A DNA stretch of 64,000 nucleotides from Neonectria sp. B-13 (taxonomy: Eukaryota > Ascomycota > Sordariomycetes > Hypocreales > Nectriaceae): assembly GCA_002682825.1 (NCBI GenBank), contig NOKP01000004.1:327711-391710 (forward strand), read 5' to 3'. Below the pieces are notes generated by a model. That model had not been told where the DNA came from and searched no databases. It saw only the letters and a program-made list of their open reading frames with translations. The position numbers were made by a program, and so were the translations under genes. Of the stretch, positions 33,201 to 44,430 are shown piece after piece (within the stretch, counting starts at the first letter, position 1; every line of letters begins with the position of its first letter).

Positions 33201-35168
33201 TTCCTCGTGTTACAAAAGCATTGCGTCTCGCAGGATTCTCAACGCCATCGGTTCACCGCCGGAGAGGGCTTGTGCTAACCAAGTGACTCGTCATTACGCG
33301 TCAAGGACTCTGCCAGCTGTTGTTGGTCTCACAGCCGAATCCTTTGGTTACTACATGCCCTTGGCGTTTGTTTCCAAGGCCAGTGCCGCGGTTGTCTCGG
33401 TTCATAAAGTCAGTTTACGTAGGCGATTACGTGAGTAATGAGCTGTAGCTTACCGATGTACCAGCCAATCGCGGGTTCATCGACTTTGGGCCTCGCGCTC
33501 TTGCACCTGTGTCATCGGTGAAGGTGAGGCCTGAAGCTGAAAGTCTAGGTGCACGAAATGTCGGGATGCTATCAACTCCGAGATGCCGTGGCATGCTCTA
33601 CTAATAAGCACGCGAATGCGATGTAGTACCAAGTTTTTTGGTTTCCTTGGACCTCGAGAGTCTGATTTGGCGATATCGTCTGGGTCCGACATAACAAGGG
33701 TTGTTGCATGCCTTGGCGGTGAACAACAGCACTCTCGTACATTTGGTTCCTTGGCCGCCCACCTTTAGGCCGCAAGTGATTTGGAATCATCTACTGTCGC
33801 TGGGGTAAGACCCAAGTCTCATGCCTGATGAAAATCTCACTTTGCAAGGGGTGTTCTCTAATTTGTTTCAGTTCCGGAAATGCACTCCCTTATCCTCATG
33901 ACCTACCTAACAGTAGAACAACAATCACAGTCAAACGCGCCGCAAGGAGATCAAGTTGGTACCAAAGAAGTCTGTAAGAGGCATAATGGTGCTTCATGAA
34001 CGAACCAGCGGGTTCTAGAGTTACTAAAATCATTGTGGCAGGCCAAGAGGGCTTCGGTGGCGTTCAGCGCTTCCATCCCCATGAGGCCAAACTCATGGTT
34101 TGGGTGATTGACGTTTTCCCCGATGAATAATTTTAACTTTCGGTTTATGAAACAGATATTTAGACATTGGTGGAGAATGGTATTGCATCAATTTCCCTGG
34201 CGCTGAGATAATATCATTCGCAACTCTAAAGGGCGGGTTAGCACCGCCTCGCTCAAGGACAAGTTTATGGTCTCGGTAAAATGAAAATATCTTTGTCGCT
34301 TGGGAAATCGTCAAACTAGGCATCCTGTGTCAATGCTGATAATTCCCACTCAGTTGGAACTAAATGGTCCTTCTGGGCATGATTTGTCATATTTGGCTTG
34401 TCAGGGACTCCAGTCTCGTTGAATCTTGAACCACCGTAAGCGGTACCGTCACGACTTTCATGAGCTGACGACCCCGTAAACCCCGGAGCATTCCGAAATG
34501 TTTTGGTGTAGCAGCCTCTGGAAGCTTAGTAGGGTTGCATCTCGGAGAACTATTTCAAGTATTGCTATTCTAGAACGTGGTTATTCTGCGCACAAAATTC
34601 AGAACCGAGGTGGTGATGCTATTTGGAGGACTAGGGGAGCGCCAGGGAATTGATTCTCAAGAAACTTATCAATTCGGAAAACAGATATTGTCTGTAAGAG
34701 TCCAGGCAATTTTAGATGAAGTTAGACTACTGAGTTAACTGGATGAGCCTGAGATACTATCAATTGTCTCCCAGCGTAATGAATGGCTGTTTCGTTGGGA
34801 ACGTTCGGGTTGTTCTAGGGTAATCACCGAATTAATTCAAACGCTGCCAGGTCGCTTAATTACCTAATAGACCCGAGGGTCGGGTGCCGAGCGCTATGAG
34901 CAGCCTAGGCATGTCCAGTGGCTTCAGGCGGGTTCTTCCAGGGGCACCTCCCTGTAGCGTTTTAGGGCGGAGATGCCCGTGCTGCCGCAAGCGACCGGTG
35001 TTCGGACCCGGAGAAACATGCCCGCCGTTTGGCCACTGCCCCACCTCCGCACCATCCACCATCCATCCTCAACGTGAGCATCTCGTGGCCAGACTCAAGC
35101 CCGGCCAACACCATCGTGATACCCTTTTCTTGCTGCGCGGCCGCTCTCGAGTCGCCAAACCCGCCGCC
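30203..35168. other. Large gene-poor interval, no gene supported
   Basis: About 5 kb. Between 30.6 and 32.8 kb composition is GC-rich with many overlapping short frames, none with a conserved motif. A short tandem repeat (ACCTCCGCA units) lies at about 32321-32350. From 32.8 to 34.9 kb sequence is AT-richer and featureless. A low-expression small gene could have been missed in 31.8-32.4 kb, where a plus-strand frame is rich in Ser/Arg/Asp, but I cannot support one. Confidence 0.4.
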
Positions 35169-36832
35169 ATGGTTCTCCAAGATCTCGGCCGCCGAATCAA
35201 CTCGGCGGTCTCCAACCTCACGCGAGAACAGAATCTCGACGAAAAGGCACCAAGCCCTCCCCTTGTCCTCTCTCCAGACCCCGCCATCGCTAACCGTGGT
35301 TGTGTGCGCAGGCTTTCGATGCTATGCTCAAGGAGATCTGCGCTGCTCTGCTCGAGGCTGATGTCAACGTCAAACTCGTCGGACAGCTCCGGAAATCGAT
35401 CCGCAGCACCGTCAACTTCAAGGAGCTCCCCCCCGCCGTCAACAAGAAGCGCCTGATCCAGAAGGCCGTCTTCGATGAGCTGGTCAAGCTGGTCGACCCC
35501 CACGCCGAATCGTACCGACCGAAGAAGGGAAAAAGCAGCGTCATCATGTTTGTCGGTCTGCAGGGTGCCGGAAAGACCACGACGTGTACCAAGCTGGCCC
35601 GACACTACCAGTCGAAGGGTTTCCGCGCCTGCCTGGTGTGCGCCGACACCTTCCGAGCCGGTGCCTTCGATCAGCTGAAGCAGAATGCCACAAAGGCCAA
35701 GATCCCCTACTACGGTTCCCTGACGGAGACGGATCCCGCCGTTGTCGCTCGCGCCGGTGTGGAGCAGTTCAAGAAGGACCGTTTCGACGTCATCATTGTC
35801 GATACCTCGGGTCGCCATCGCCAGGAGTCTGCCCTGTTCCAGGAGATGATTGATATCCAGGAAGCAATCCAACCCGACGAAACAATCATGGTCCTCGATG
35901 CGTCAATCGGTCAGCAGGCCGAGTCCCAAGCGAAGGCCTTCAAGGAGGCGTCTGATTTCGGAGCCATCATCATCACCAAGACGGACGGTCACGCCCACGG
36001 AGGTGGTGCCATTTCGGCCGTCGCGGCGACGCACACCCCCATCGTCTTCATCGGTACTGGCGAGCACATGATGGACCTGGAGCGCTTTGCGCCACAGCAG
36101 TTTGTCCAGAAACTGCTCGGCATGGGCGACATGGCGGGACTGATGGAGCACGTGCAGAGCCTCAACCTCAATCAGAAGGATACTATCAAGCACATCCAGG
36201 AGGGTATCTTCACCGTACGCGATCTCCGAGACCAGCTTTCCAACATCATGAAGATGGGACCCTTGTCGAAGATGGCGGGCATGATTCCTGGCATGAGCAA
36301 CATGATGCAGGGCATGGACGACGAGGAGGGAGGCGCAAAGCTCAAGCGCATGATCTACATCTGCGATTCCATGACGGAGAAGGAGCTGGACTCGGATGGA
36401 AAGATCCTCATCGATCAGCCGACGAGGATGACGAGGATTGCGCGCGGCTCAGGAACCTCGGTGCGAGAAGTGGAGGACCTGCTGACGCAGCAGCGCATGA
36501 TGGCTGGAATGGCCAAGAAGATGGGCGGTAACATGAAGAACATGCAGAGAGCTCAACAAGCCATGGGCGGCGGCAACAAGGCACAGCAGCTTGCAGCGAT
36601 GCAGAAGCGACTTCAGAGCATGGGCGGGGGTGCTGGCGGCGGCGGAGGCATGCCTGACATGGGCAGTCTCATGAAGATGCTGGGCGGGGGTGGAGGAGGC
36701 GGTGGGATGCCTGGGATGCCTGCGGGCATGGACATGCAGGCAATGATGCAACAGATGGGCATGGGCGGAGGTGGCATGCCCGGGATGCCAGGGCAGGGGA
36801 GAGGCGGAGGAAGCGGTCGCGGTAGGAGGTAA
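35169..36832 (+). CDS. SRP54: Signal recognition particle 54-kDa subunit
   Basis: GTPase of the SRP that binds signal peptides and 7S RNA and docks ribosomes on the ER. Two exons, 35169-35246 and 35312-36832, 532 aa. The ATG has a textbook context (GCCGCCATGG). Exon 1 gives [17 protein letters not shown] and ends LDEK, and exon 2 resumes [20 protein letters not shown]. The intron starts with GC rather than GT (see findings). NG-domain motifs: [15 protein letters not shown] (G1), [15 protein letters not shown] (G2 region), DTSGRHRQE (G3) and [12 protein letters not shown] (G4/G5). The M domain is methionine-rich ([19 protein letters not shown]) and the C-terminus is a Gly/Met-rich tail. Length fits the family. 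Confidence 0.97.
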
Positions 36833-37829
36833 AGGAGGTGAAGAACAATTGGACTGCTTGGGAGGAGGGCGTTGATATTGTTGCTGCTGCTGCTCTCTGC
36901 ATGGGATTCGGCGTTTATGGCTACGAGATGAGATGAGACGACACGAGGACAAGTCGACTGGGAAAGAATCAACCTTTCTCGACAAGTGGAAGTGCTTGAA
37001 TGAGAGGGACAATATGAGGCAGATGAAACAAACTCATTGATGATGGGTGGGCAATTGGTTCCCGAATAGGTCACATAAGCGGTTCATAATCCAAAGGCTC
37101 ATCTCTCAACCAAACAGAGGACGGGAAGCAAGATCTGTGATGATGGACGGAACAGTCGATTCCAATACGTCACACACGGTATTCATAATCCACAAAGCTC
37201 ATTTCTGACCCAGGATGCCACCCACGACACCCTCATCCGGCTGTGCCCAGTCGGCTCGGCAGTCGCATCCCGGTGCTTCTTCTACGTACAAGACCCAGCT
37301 CAGCCCTTTCGTTTGGCGATGGCATGAACCTCATTCGCTGAATCGATCTCCAAATCTCACTTGCCCCATCTGGGCCACCTCACTCGTCGACTTACGAACC
37401 CGATGCAACGGTCGCGGGGGAAAATAAGGAAATAACGCTCCGCTGGCCGATTGGGCCACGCAACCATTGGCGAACGACCCAATCACGAAGCGGGCCCGGG
37501 CCCCATCGTTCCCAGAACAGGCAACACGCCGTCTCAGCTTGGATGGGCTTTGATGAAGGAGCAGCAGGATTTCGCCTTGCACAGCCGCTAAGACTTGAAG
37601 GATCCGTTGCGTTGGGTCATGCTGAGCCTTACGGAGATGTTCCTTCAGCCCTGTGGATGGTGTCGTTGATGCAGGATGGATGCGAGTATAAAGCAACCCA
37701 CGTTGCCAACCAAGACGCTCAACATCAATTGCCTTGTCCACAACGCTCCTCGTTTGAACCGTCCTTTTCCTTATTATCTATACCATTGAACCTATTTTCC
37801 TTGTTTCCCTCGTCTTTCAAGCATCCACC
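36833..37829. other. Intergenic, SRP54 3' flank and protease promoter
   Basis: No gene seen. A CTG/CTN-like short repeat follows the SRP54 stop (TTGTTGCTGCTGCTGC). Two imperfect copies of a roughly 45-bp segment occur near 37068-37112 and 37157-37202 (shared AATACGTCACA/AATAGGTCACA, TTCATAATCC and GCTCAT words). Confidence 0.4.
37687..37692 (+). promoter_or_regulatory. TATA box candidate for the aspartic protease gene
   Basis: TATAAA 138 bases upstream of the ATG at 37830, followed by a pyrimidine-rich leader with TTTCC-type runs. Position and context fit a fungal core promoter; not otherwise supported. Confidence 0.4.
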
Positions 37830-39289
37830 ATGAAGATCGTCCCCGTTCTCGCCTTTGTCGGCCTCGCAGCCTCAGCCGCCGATCCCGTCACGATCAAGTT
37901 GGAGGGCCGTCGAAACGCAGTCGCTTCTCGAGCCAGCAAGGCATCTTCCGTCAAGTTGACCAACTGGTGGAATTTTACAGACTATCAGGTATACTTCATC
38001 AAAATCGGTCATTAATGGTCGCTGACTCTTTGTAGTGGTACGGCAAGGTCTCCGTCGGCACGCCTGCGCAAGAATTGTAAGCCACGCCCTCCCTGACGCT
38101 TTGCATCGGAACTCACACTCGCAGCAACGTCCTCTTCGATACCGGCTCAACCGACCTCGTCCTCCCAAAGAAGGGATGCACGACCTGCAGCAACTACACC
38201 CTCTTCGACCCCTCCAAGTCAAGCACCTACTCCAAGAAGCCCGGTTACCCGTACGAGCTCACGTTTGGCACCGGCGGCAACGCCCAGCCGCTCAAGAACG
38301 GCGCCATGTTGAGCGGGAGCATCGTGTCGGACACGGTGAGCATCAGCGGCCTGTCCGTCGAGAACCAGACGTTCCTGCTCTGCGACAGCTACGACGAGAA
38401 CCTAGGCGAGGATCCCACCGGCCCCAACATCCATGGCATCTTCGGCCTTGCACCCCCGGGCTCCTCTGTCTTCAGCCAACAGTTTAACAAGACCTTCACA
38501 ACCACCTTCTGGAACCTGGTTGCCGACGGCCAAGTCCCCGAGCCTCTATTTTCGCTCTACCTCAACGCGGGCTCTGACAGCCCCTCTGGCGAGCTGACCC
38601 TCGGCGGCATCGACTCGTCCAAGTACGACGGCGACATCACCTGGGTCGACTTCAACGAGACCATCACTGGCCTGGTGGGCGAGTGGTTTATCGACAACCC
38701 GACCTTCTACGTCAACGAAAAGGCCGTGGAGAACTCCAAGACCGACAAGCCCTTCCCCGGCGCTGTCACCCTGCTCGACACGGGCACCGCCTACATCATG
38801 ACACCCGACTACCAGACGGCCAAGGACATATACGCCGCCATCAGCCCGGAGATCAAGCAGCTCGATAAGCTGGGCGTCTGGGGCGCGCCCTGCGACGTAA
38901 TGGAGAAGCTCGCCCCGGAGCTGACCTTCACCGTGGGATCCGGCGACAAGCTCGTCAACCTGACGATGCCCCGGGACGCCTTCAACCTGGGCGAGCACGA
39001 GGCGCACCCGGGACAGTGCCAGGGCGTCATCCTGCACTCACCCGCACCCATCAGTGATATTGCGTCTGTCTGGGTCATCGGAAGTCCCGTGCTCAAGGGT
39101 TACTACACCGTCTGGCAGGGCGAGAACCTGCAGCTTGGTGTTGCGGATCTCAAGGCGTCTGCCACTGAAGGCGATGATGCTTCGTCTTCGAGCACGGCTA
39201 CGCCTGAGCCCACCGGAGGAGCAGGTACTTTGGTGCCGACTGTTTGGGGAGCCTTGACCATTGCTGTTGGCATCCTGGCAATGTTTTAG
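37830..39289 (+). CDS. Secreted, probably GPI-anchored aspartic protease (pepsin family A1)
   Basis: Three exons (37830-37988, 38036-38076, 38125-39289), 454 aa. A signal peptide (MKIVPVLAFVGLAASAA) is followed by a short propeptide and WYGKVSVGTPAQEF, which is continuous only after splicing. The two catalytic motifs are FDTGSTD (Asp72) and LLDTGTAY (Asp285). Several N-glycosylation sites are visible. The C-terminus is a Ser/Thr/Pro/Gly stretch and a final hydrophobic segment (LVPTVWGALTIAVGILAMF) without a charged tail, the layout of a GPI-anchor signal. It is therefore likely a cell-surface, yapsin- or CtsD-like protease rather than a vacuolar one. The gene is convergent with the M20 gene downstream. 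Substrate unknown. Confidence 0.9.
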
Positions 39290-39458
39290 ATTGATGTTAA
39301 TTAGCAATCGGGGAGATCCTTCACTACTTCTTCGGTCTAGCTTGTATATTATTGTACATCCACGTTTGTGCCCAGGATGAAGGCATTGAGATATGACACG
39401 TTACTAAACATCGCCTTGCACCAAGTAAATACACATTGCTGAACCTCTCTTGTTCGCC

Positions 39459-41103
39459 TCAAATTCTCTTCTGGTCATATCTCACAACAGCCTGGCACAA
39501 CACCTCGGCTCCAATAGCGCACTCCTCCGGGCTGGACCACTCCTCGGGATTGTGGCTAACGCCGCCCTTGCAGGGAATGAAGATCATCGTCGTAGGGCAA
39601 TGCATGCTCGCGTACACGCTGTCGTGGCCCGCGCCGCTGGATATGTCCATCATGCCGTCCTCGTCGCCTAACACAGACTCGGCCGAATCTCGCACAGCCT
39701 GGATGCAGTCGGAGTGGAACTTGGTTGCAAACGAGACAGTGTCTGTTCGCCATGTTAGCGATAACGGCAAGCTTGGCGTCGAACCCGCGAGCAATCCATC
39801 AACGTCCACTCCGCGGGCTAGGAGGTCAAAGTCGTGCTTCAGCTGCTTTTCCACGTCCTCTACGGTTTGGTCGACGGGTGATCGGACGTCCAACGCGAAG
39901 CTGACGTTTCCGGGGATCGTGTTTGTGCTTCCCGGGGTTAGTTTGAGGATGCCAGTGGAGGTCAGGGCTTGGTGTTTGGTCGAAACTTTGTGGGAGTGCG
40001 TGATGAGGCGGGCTGCGAGGAGGAGGGCATCAGCTCGGTCCGCGAACGGGGTCGACCCGGTGTGTGCGTCTGTCGATGGATGTCAGTAACCATCTTCAAA
40101 CTGCATTTCTAGCGACCAACCTCGTCCCTTGACGTCGACGGTGAACCACTTGTATGCCTGGACGCCCTGAACGACGCCAATCTTCTTCGACGCTCTCTCC
40201 AGAATCGGGCCCTGCTCAATGTGCAGCTCAAAGTGAGCGCCCATCGGCGTGGATTTGTAGCTTGCAGGAACGTCGCCCAGGTATCCGATCCTCTCCAGCT
40301 CAGACTTGACGGTCGCTGGCCCATCGACCTCCTTGAGAGAATGAGCGCGGTCAACGTCGACTTTGCCAGCCCATACGCCTGAAGACATCATGCTGATGGG
40401 GAAGCGAGCGCCTTCTTCGCTGTTGGTCGGTTAGTGCTATGTCAACTTGCTGGTTTGGCCGCGACTTACTTGGTCCAGTTGACGACACCGACTGGGAACT
40501 CCGTTTCGACGTTGTTCTCTTGGAGCACCTTTAACATCTCAACGCCGGCTTGGATACCTAGAATGCCGTCGTATCGCCCGCCGCTTGGCTGTGTGTCTAG
40601 GTGAGAGCCGACAAAGGTGGGAGGGCCGTCGCGACGGCCGGGTCGGACTGCAAAGATGTTGCCCATGGAGTCAATGGTCACCTGGCACCCAAGAGATTTG
40701 GTTGTCTCGACAAACCAATCCCGGACCTTCTTATCATCATCAGATAACGTCAGACGGGCCATGCCAGTGTCTGTCGGGTTGCTTTGGTAATAGAGTTAGC
40801 GATGTCACTCACCAAAGAGATTTCATGAGGGAAGTGAACCAAGAATGGATATTACCTTCCCCATCTGATTCCCGATCCAAATGAACAGGTGTGGTGCAGC
40901 GTGTCCATCATCCGGCTCTGGTCAACCTTGAGCTTCTGGAGGTCCTTGTTTGTCATGTCGCGCGTGGAAATGTTCATCCGTTGGCCATGGATTGCTGTGA
41001 ATGAGTGAGAGATCACCTGAATGGTTCTCTTTCTCAGCATCGTCTGGGAAGAGCCATGTCGGCCGAGCCGGAGGGGAACGCGGCTGTGAGTGCAGAGGGC
41101 CAT
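39459..41103 (-). CDS. M20-family amidohydrolase (allantoate amidohydrolase / N-carbamoyl-L-amino-acid hydrolase type)
   Basis: Zinc or manganese amidohydrolase releasing ammonia and CO2, or an amino acid, from ureido compounds. Four exons (41103-40856, 40781-40470, 40419-40121, 40069-39459), 489 aa. Family signatures: GSHLDTQPSGGRYDG (metal-binding His and Asp), NEEGARFP created at the second splice junction (Glu-Glu), FELHIEQGP (His), DAHTGSTPF created at the third junction, and the final GVSHNPEEW (His). Exon 1 starts with a basic, hydroxyl-rich stretch that could be a mitochondrial presequence. An inner ATG (MNISTRDM) is an alternative start. The first acceptor is AAG, which is uncommon but restores TDTGMARLTLSDDD. 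Substrate cannot be fixed from sequence. A DAL5-type permease lies 3.3 kb away, beyond the HET gene. Confidence 0.9.
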
Positions 41104-41929
41104 GGCTGTGTCGTATGCGAATCGGTTTCTTGGATTGTCCCGAAAGAAAGTGTGGAAGAGACAAAATAAGTTCAAGGTGAGATGAGAAGATTGGTGGTGA
41201 AAATAAACAGACAGGCGTGCTATTGAATTTGGTGGTGGATTGATGTAGTCCGAAGGAGTAATTGGGTACAGACGCCCTCTTATCGCACATTGTCACCGTT
41301 GCCAGTGACACGCCCTTCGTTGTTCGCTAACGAATTCTTACTGGCGTTGGCCCCACTGTTGCTACGTTAATACTATCCAACTTGCACCCGCCCGTATACG
41401 AATGATTGCGACCCCAAGAAGGGAAGCAAGAACTGATCACATTACGGTCGGCTCATCTTTGACTTGGCTTTTAAACAGTGTAGATTCCAGATGTGCACAA
41501 AAACTTATCGACTACTAGTAGGTACGTACGTTGGGTTAAACTTCCGCTTTCACTTATCGAACCTTTCATATCGTGCGATACCTTACTACTAGTAATTGAT
41601 TCCCTGATTACTGCCTCGATGGCCGTAGCTGAGGTGGGCGGTCTAAGTTTAGCCTCGGGAATACTCTGCGAGTGAGGGGAACATCTGTAACTGAATTGAC
41701 AATTTGAATGCACTAGTACCTGAGGTATCAAGTGCCCCCGTGGCGGTGGCGAAGCCCTGCAATTACGGGTTCAGCCTTGAGGCAATTTCACTGTTCAGTA
41801 ACTGGTTCCCAACTTGACAAGTTCCGTTCTCTACAGGCTGGTGCCCCGGTTCTTTGAAGCGGTTCAACTAATCAGGGCCTTCATTCGGTGCTTGAAACAT
41901 AAGCTGCTATCCCTTGTGTGGATGGCGAG
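41104..41929. other. Intergenic between divergent M20 and HET genes
   Basis: About 800 bp. No gene seen. The far side may contain an untranslated or unrecognised 5' exon of the HET gene (CAG at about 41835). Confidence 0.4.
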
Positions 41930-44211
41930 ATGCCCCCTCGTCTTGATGGTGACCGATCGCCACATACATTATGGCTCGGCCAGAGCCCGAATACTCCTTT
42001 TCAACTCGACCAGAGCCTTGTAACCAATCTCTCGTGTTACTACCGTGGGGACCCCGCCAGTGAGCAATGGCCGGTCTTTGCGTACACCAAAGCGCACCGC
42101 CTCCACGACATCAAAACGCTCTGCAATGCCTGCAACACAATCGACATCGCAAAGCTGATTGAAGGCGGCCAGTCAATCACTTTGCGTGATAACTTCCTGG
42201 ACATTGCCCAGACGGCGAAGTCGTGTAGATTCTGCTCGCTTATTGCTCAGCAGACGAGAGGCATGTCTGGTTACAGGTACAAGCAAGACTTTCGAAGTGT
42301 GATGGCAAGCAACGATGCCATCTACGGATGCCCGGTATATCTGGTTTGGAAAAATGGGAAGCTGAACGTTGACGTACCATACCCGGAAGTTCGCCCTACC
42401 TTACTGCCGGGTAGTTGGGACTTGGGGAGATTCAGCGTTGTATTAAATGAAGGTATTTTACATCTCAGAGAAGCCACAGGCAAATGCAGCCTGGTAGTTG
42501 AGTTGATACTGATCCTTAATGACCGTTACTGACACCAAGCTTTTTCGTAGATGTTGAGATGTATGACTTATCAGTCGCGGACTCGGCGCACACGATGCCT
42601 TCGGTCCCCATCTCCACAGCACCACTACTCTCTTGTCTGACAGAAGAGCTCCAACGGATCATCAACCTATCTGCCTGCGGGATGTGTGCATCGCAGCCTA
42701 CGAACCCGAATCCTACGGACACCCAGTCGTTGATACCCAGGGATAACCCGCCTATCCTGCCAGACCGAGTCATCGAAATTCTGGACTCATCGACGCCGGA
42801 CTCCATTTGTCTCCGTCTTCGGGAAACTCAAGGCACCCAATTCGGATATTACATTGCACTAAGCCATCGATGGGGTGGTGACTTCACCCTGAAGACGAAT
42901 AACAACACACTCACTGACCGACTCAAAGGCTTCCGTTTGATGGACCTGCCTCGGACCTTTCAAGATGCTGTGCTTGTGGCGAAGGCTCTTCAGATAAGAT
43001 ACCTTTGGATTGATTCCCTTTGTATCGTCCAGGACGACCGACAAGACTGGCTGGAGCAGTCAACCAAGATGGGGTCCATATACATGAGGTCGACCTTTAC
43101 CATCGCCGCCCACTCGGCTGGACAGTGTAACGAGGGCTTCCTTTGGAGAAGTCAAGTGCAGTCGTCCCTCCGAATAGTGCCCAAACAGGGAGGTCCATCT
43201 TTTGTCGTGTCGATACCGGAATTAGATGATGAGAGACTCTGCCAACGGATTCTTTCCAGCGAGATCAGCAACCGAGCATGGATCCTTCAGGAGCTCACTC
43301 TATCCCCCAGAATCCTCCACTTCGTTGAGAATCGGGTTTTTTTTGAGTGCGAACATCAATCACCAGAGATCGGTAGTTCAGCTGTAGAGACGACTGCAGC
43401 AATCTTTCGGCACGCAGGTGATGCACCTGACGTGCACACGATGTGGCTGAAGTTAGTCTCACGATACACCGAATACGAGATGACCAAAAAGGGCGACAAG
43501 CTTGTTGCCCTTGCTGGCATTTTGGAAGTGTGGAGGAAGATGATAGGGAAGCCCGAGGACAGACTTTACCACTGCGGAGTCTTTCAGGAGGACATTGAGA
43601 GATCATTATTGTGGTACCGGCCGAAACCACCATCGGTGCAGTTTCACGGGAAGCTCGAAGCACACCTTGAGAGAGCCCCTACTTGGTCCTGGGCTAGCGT
43701 AGACGGAAGGCTTCGATTTCTTTCTCTCGAGCTCAGTGAGCTACCAAGAAGACTGATGGACGTGAAGGGGCTTGAGCACGAGGATTATCTCAGTGTAACG
43801 ACTAGTCGACCCAGTTGCCGTCTCTTAGTTCAAGCGCCGATCATACGCATCACAGGCCGCATGACGACTGAGAAAGCAAACACGCTTCTCCACATGCCTG
43901 ATCACGCTCCGAGATTGATGGAAGTCTTGATGAAGGACGGAGAGGAAAGCACCTGTTATGCTTGGTGTCTCTATGACGGTACGATCCGCTCAGATCTTCC
44001 ACGGTTAAGCCGAAATGAGCCTTTGGAGGTATCTTTTCTTGCAGTTTCAGGCCGCGAGATTGGCGGAGAGCTTGTAGGAGCGTGGTGTATACTCATAAGC
44101 CCGGAGGATGAGAGTCTTGGAACATTTAGAAGGATTGGGTTGGGGTACGTGAGTGACACAGAGTTCATTATTCCAGCGTTGGCAGATCCGGAAGTTGTTA
44201 CTTTAGTTTAA
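41930..44211 (+). CDS. HET-domain (heterokaryon incompatibility) protein
   Basis: Two exons (41930-42452 and 42551-44211, GTATTT...CGTAG), 727 aa. The N-terminal part has the Cys pairs common in these proteins (LCNACNT ... CRFC). The HET domain lies in exon 2: YYIALSHRWGGD, RTFQDAVLVAKALQIRYLW, IDSLCIVQDDRQDW, STFTIAAHSAGQ and RAWILQELTLSPRILHF. The C-terminal half is variable and unannotated. HET proteins trigger cell death in vegetative incompatibility in filamentous ascomycetes; this copy's partner is unknown. The start at 41930 is the first ATG of the open frame, and an additional 5' exon is possible. It sits between nutrient-type genes and starts an accessory-looking stretch. Confidence 0.88.
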
Positions 44212-44430
44212 CTAGTTTTAAAGACTTCTTGAAATAGCAGCTGCTACATTCTGTATATCGTAGAGAGCGACCACGAGAGCGCTTCTACTTAGATCTGTTT
44301 TAAAGGGGTAAGACCTGTGATACGCTTCAGCACTGAAGTATTCGCGTGCAAAATGAGAGGCGTCTCAATTGTGTGAGAGTCAAGTTAAAGTATCTACTGC
44401 CTACTTAAAAGGAAGCGGAGTGATTCACGA

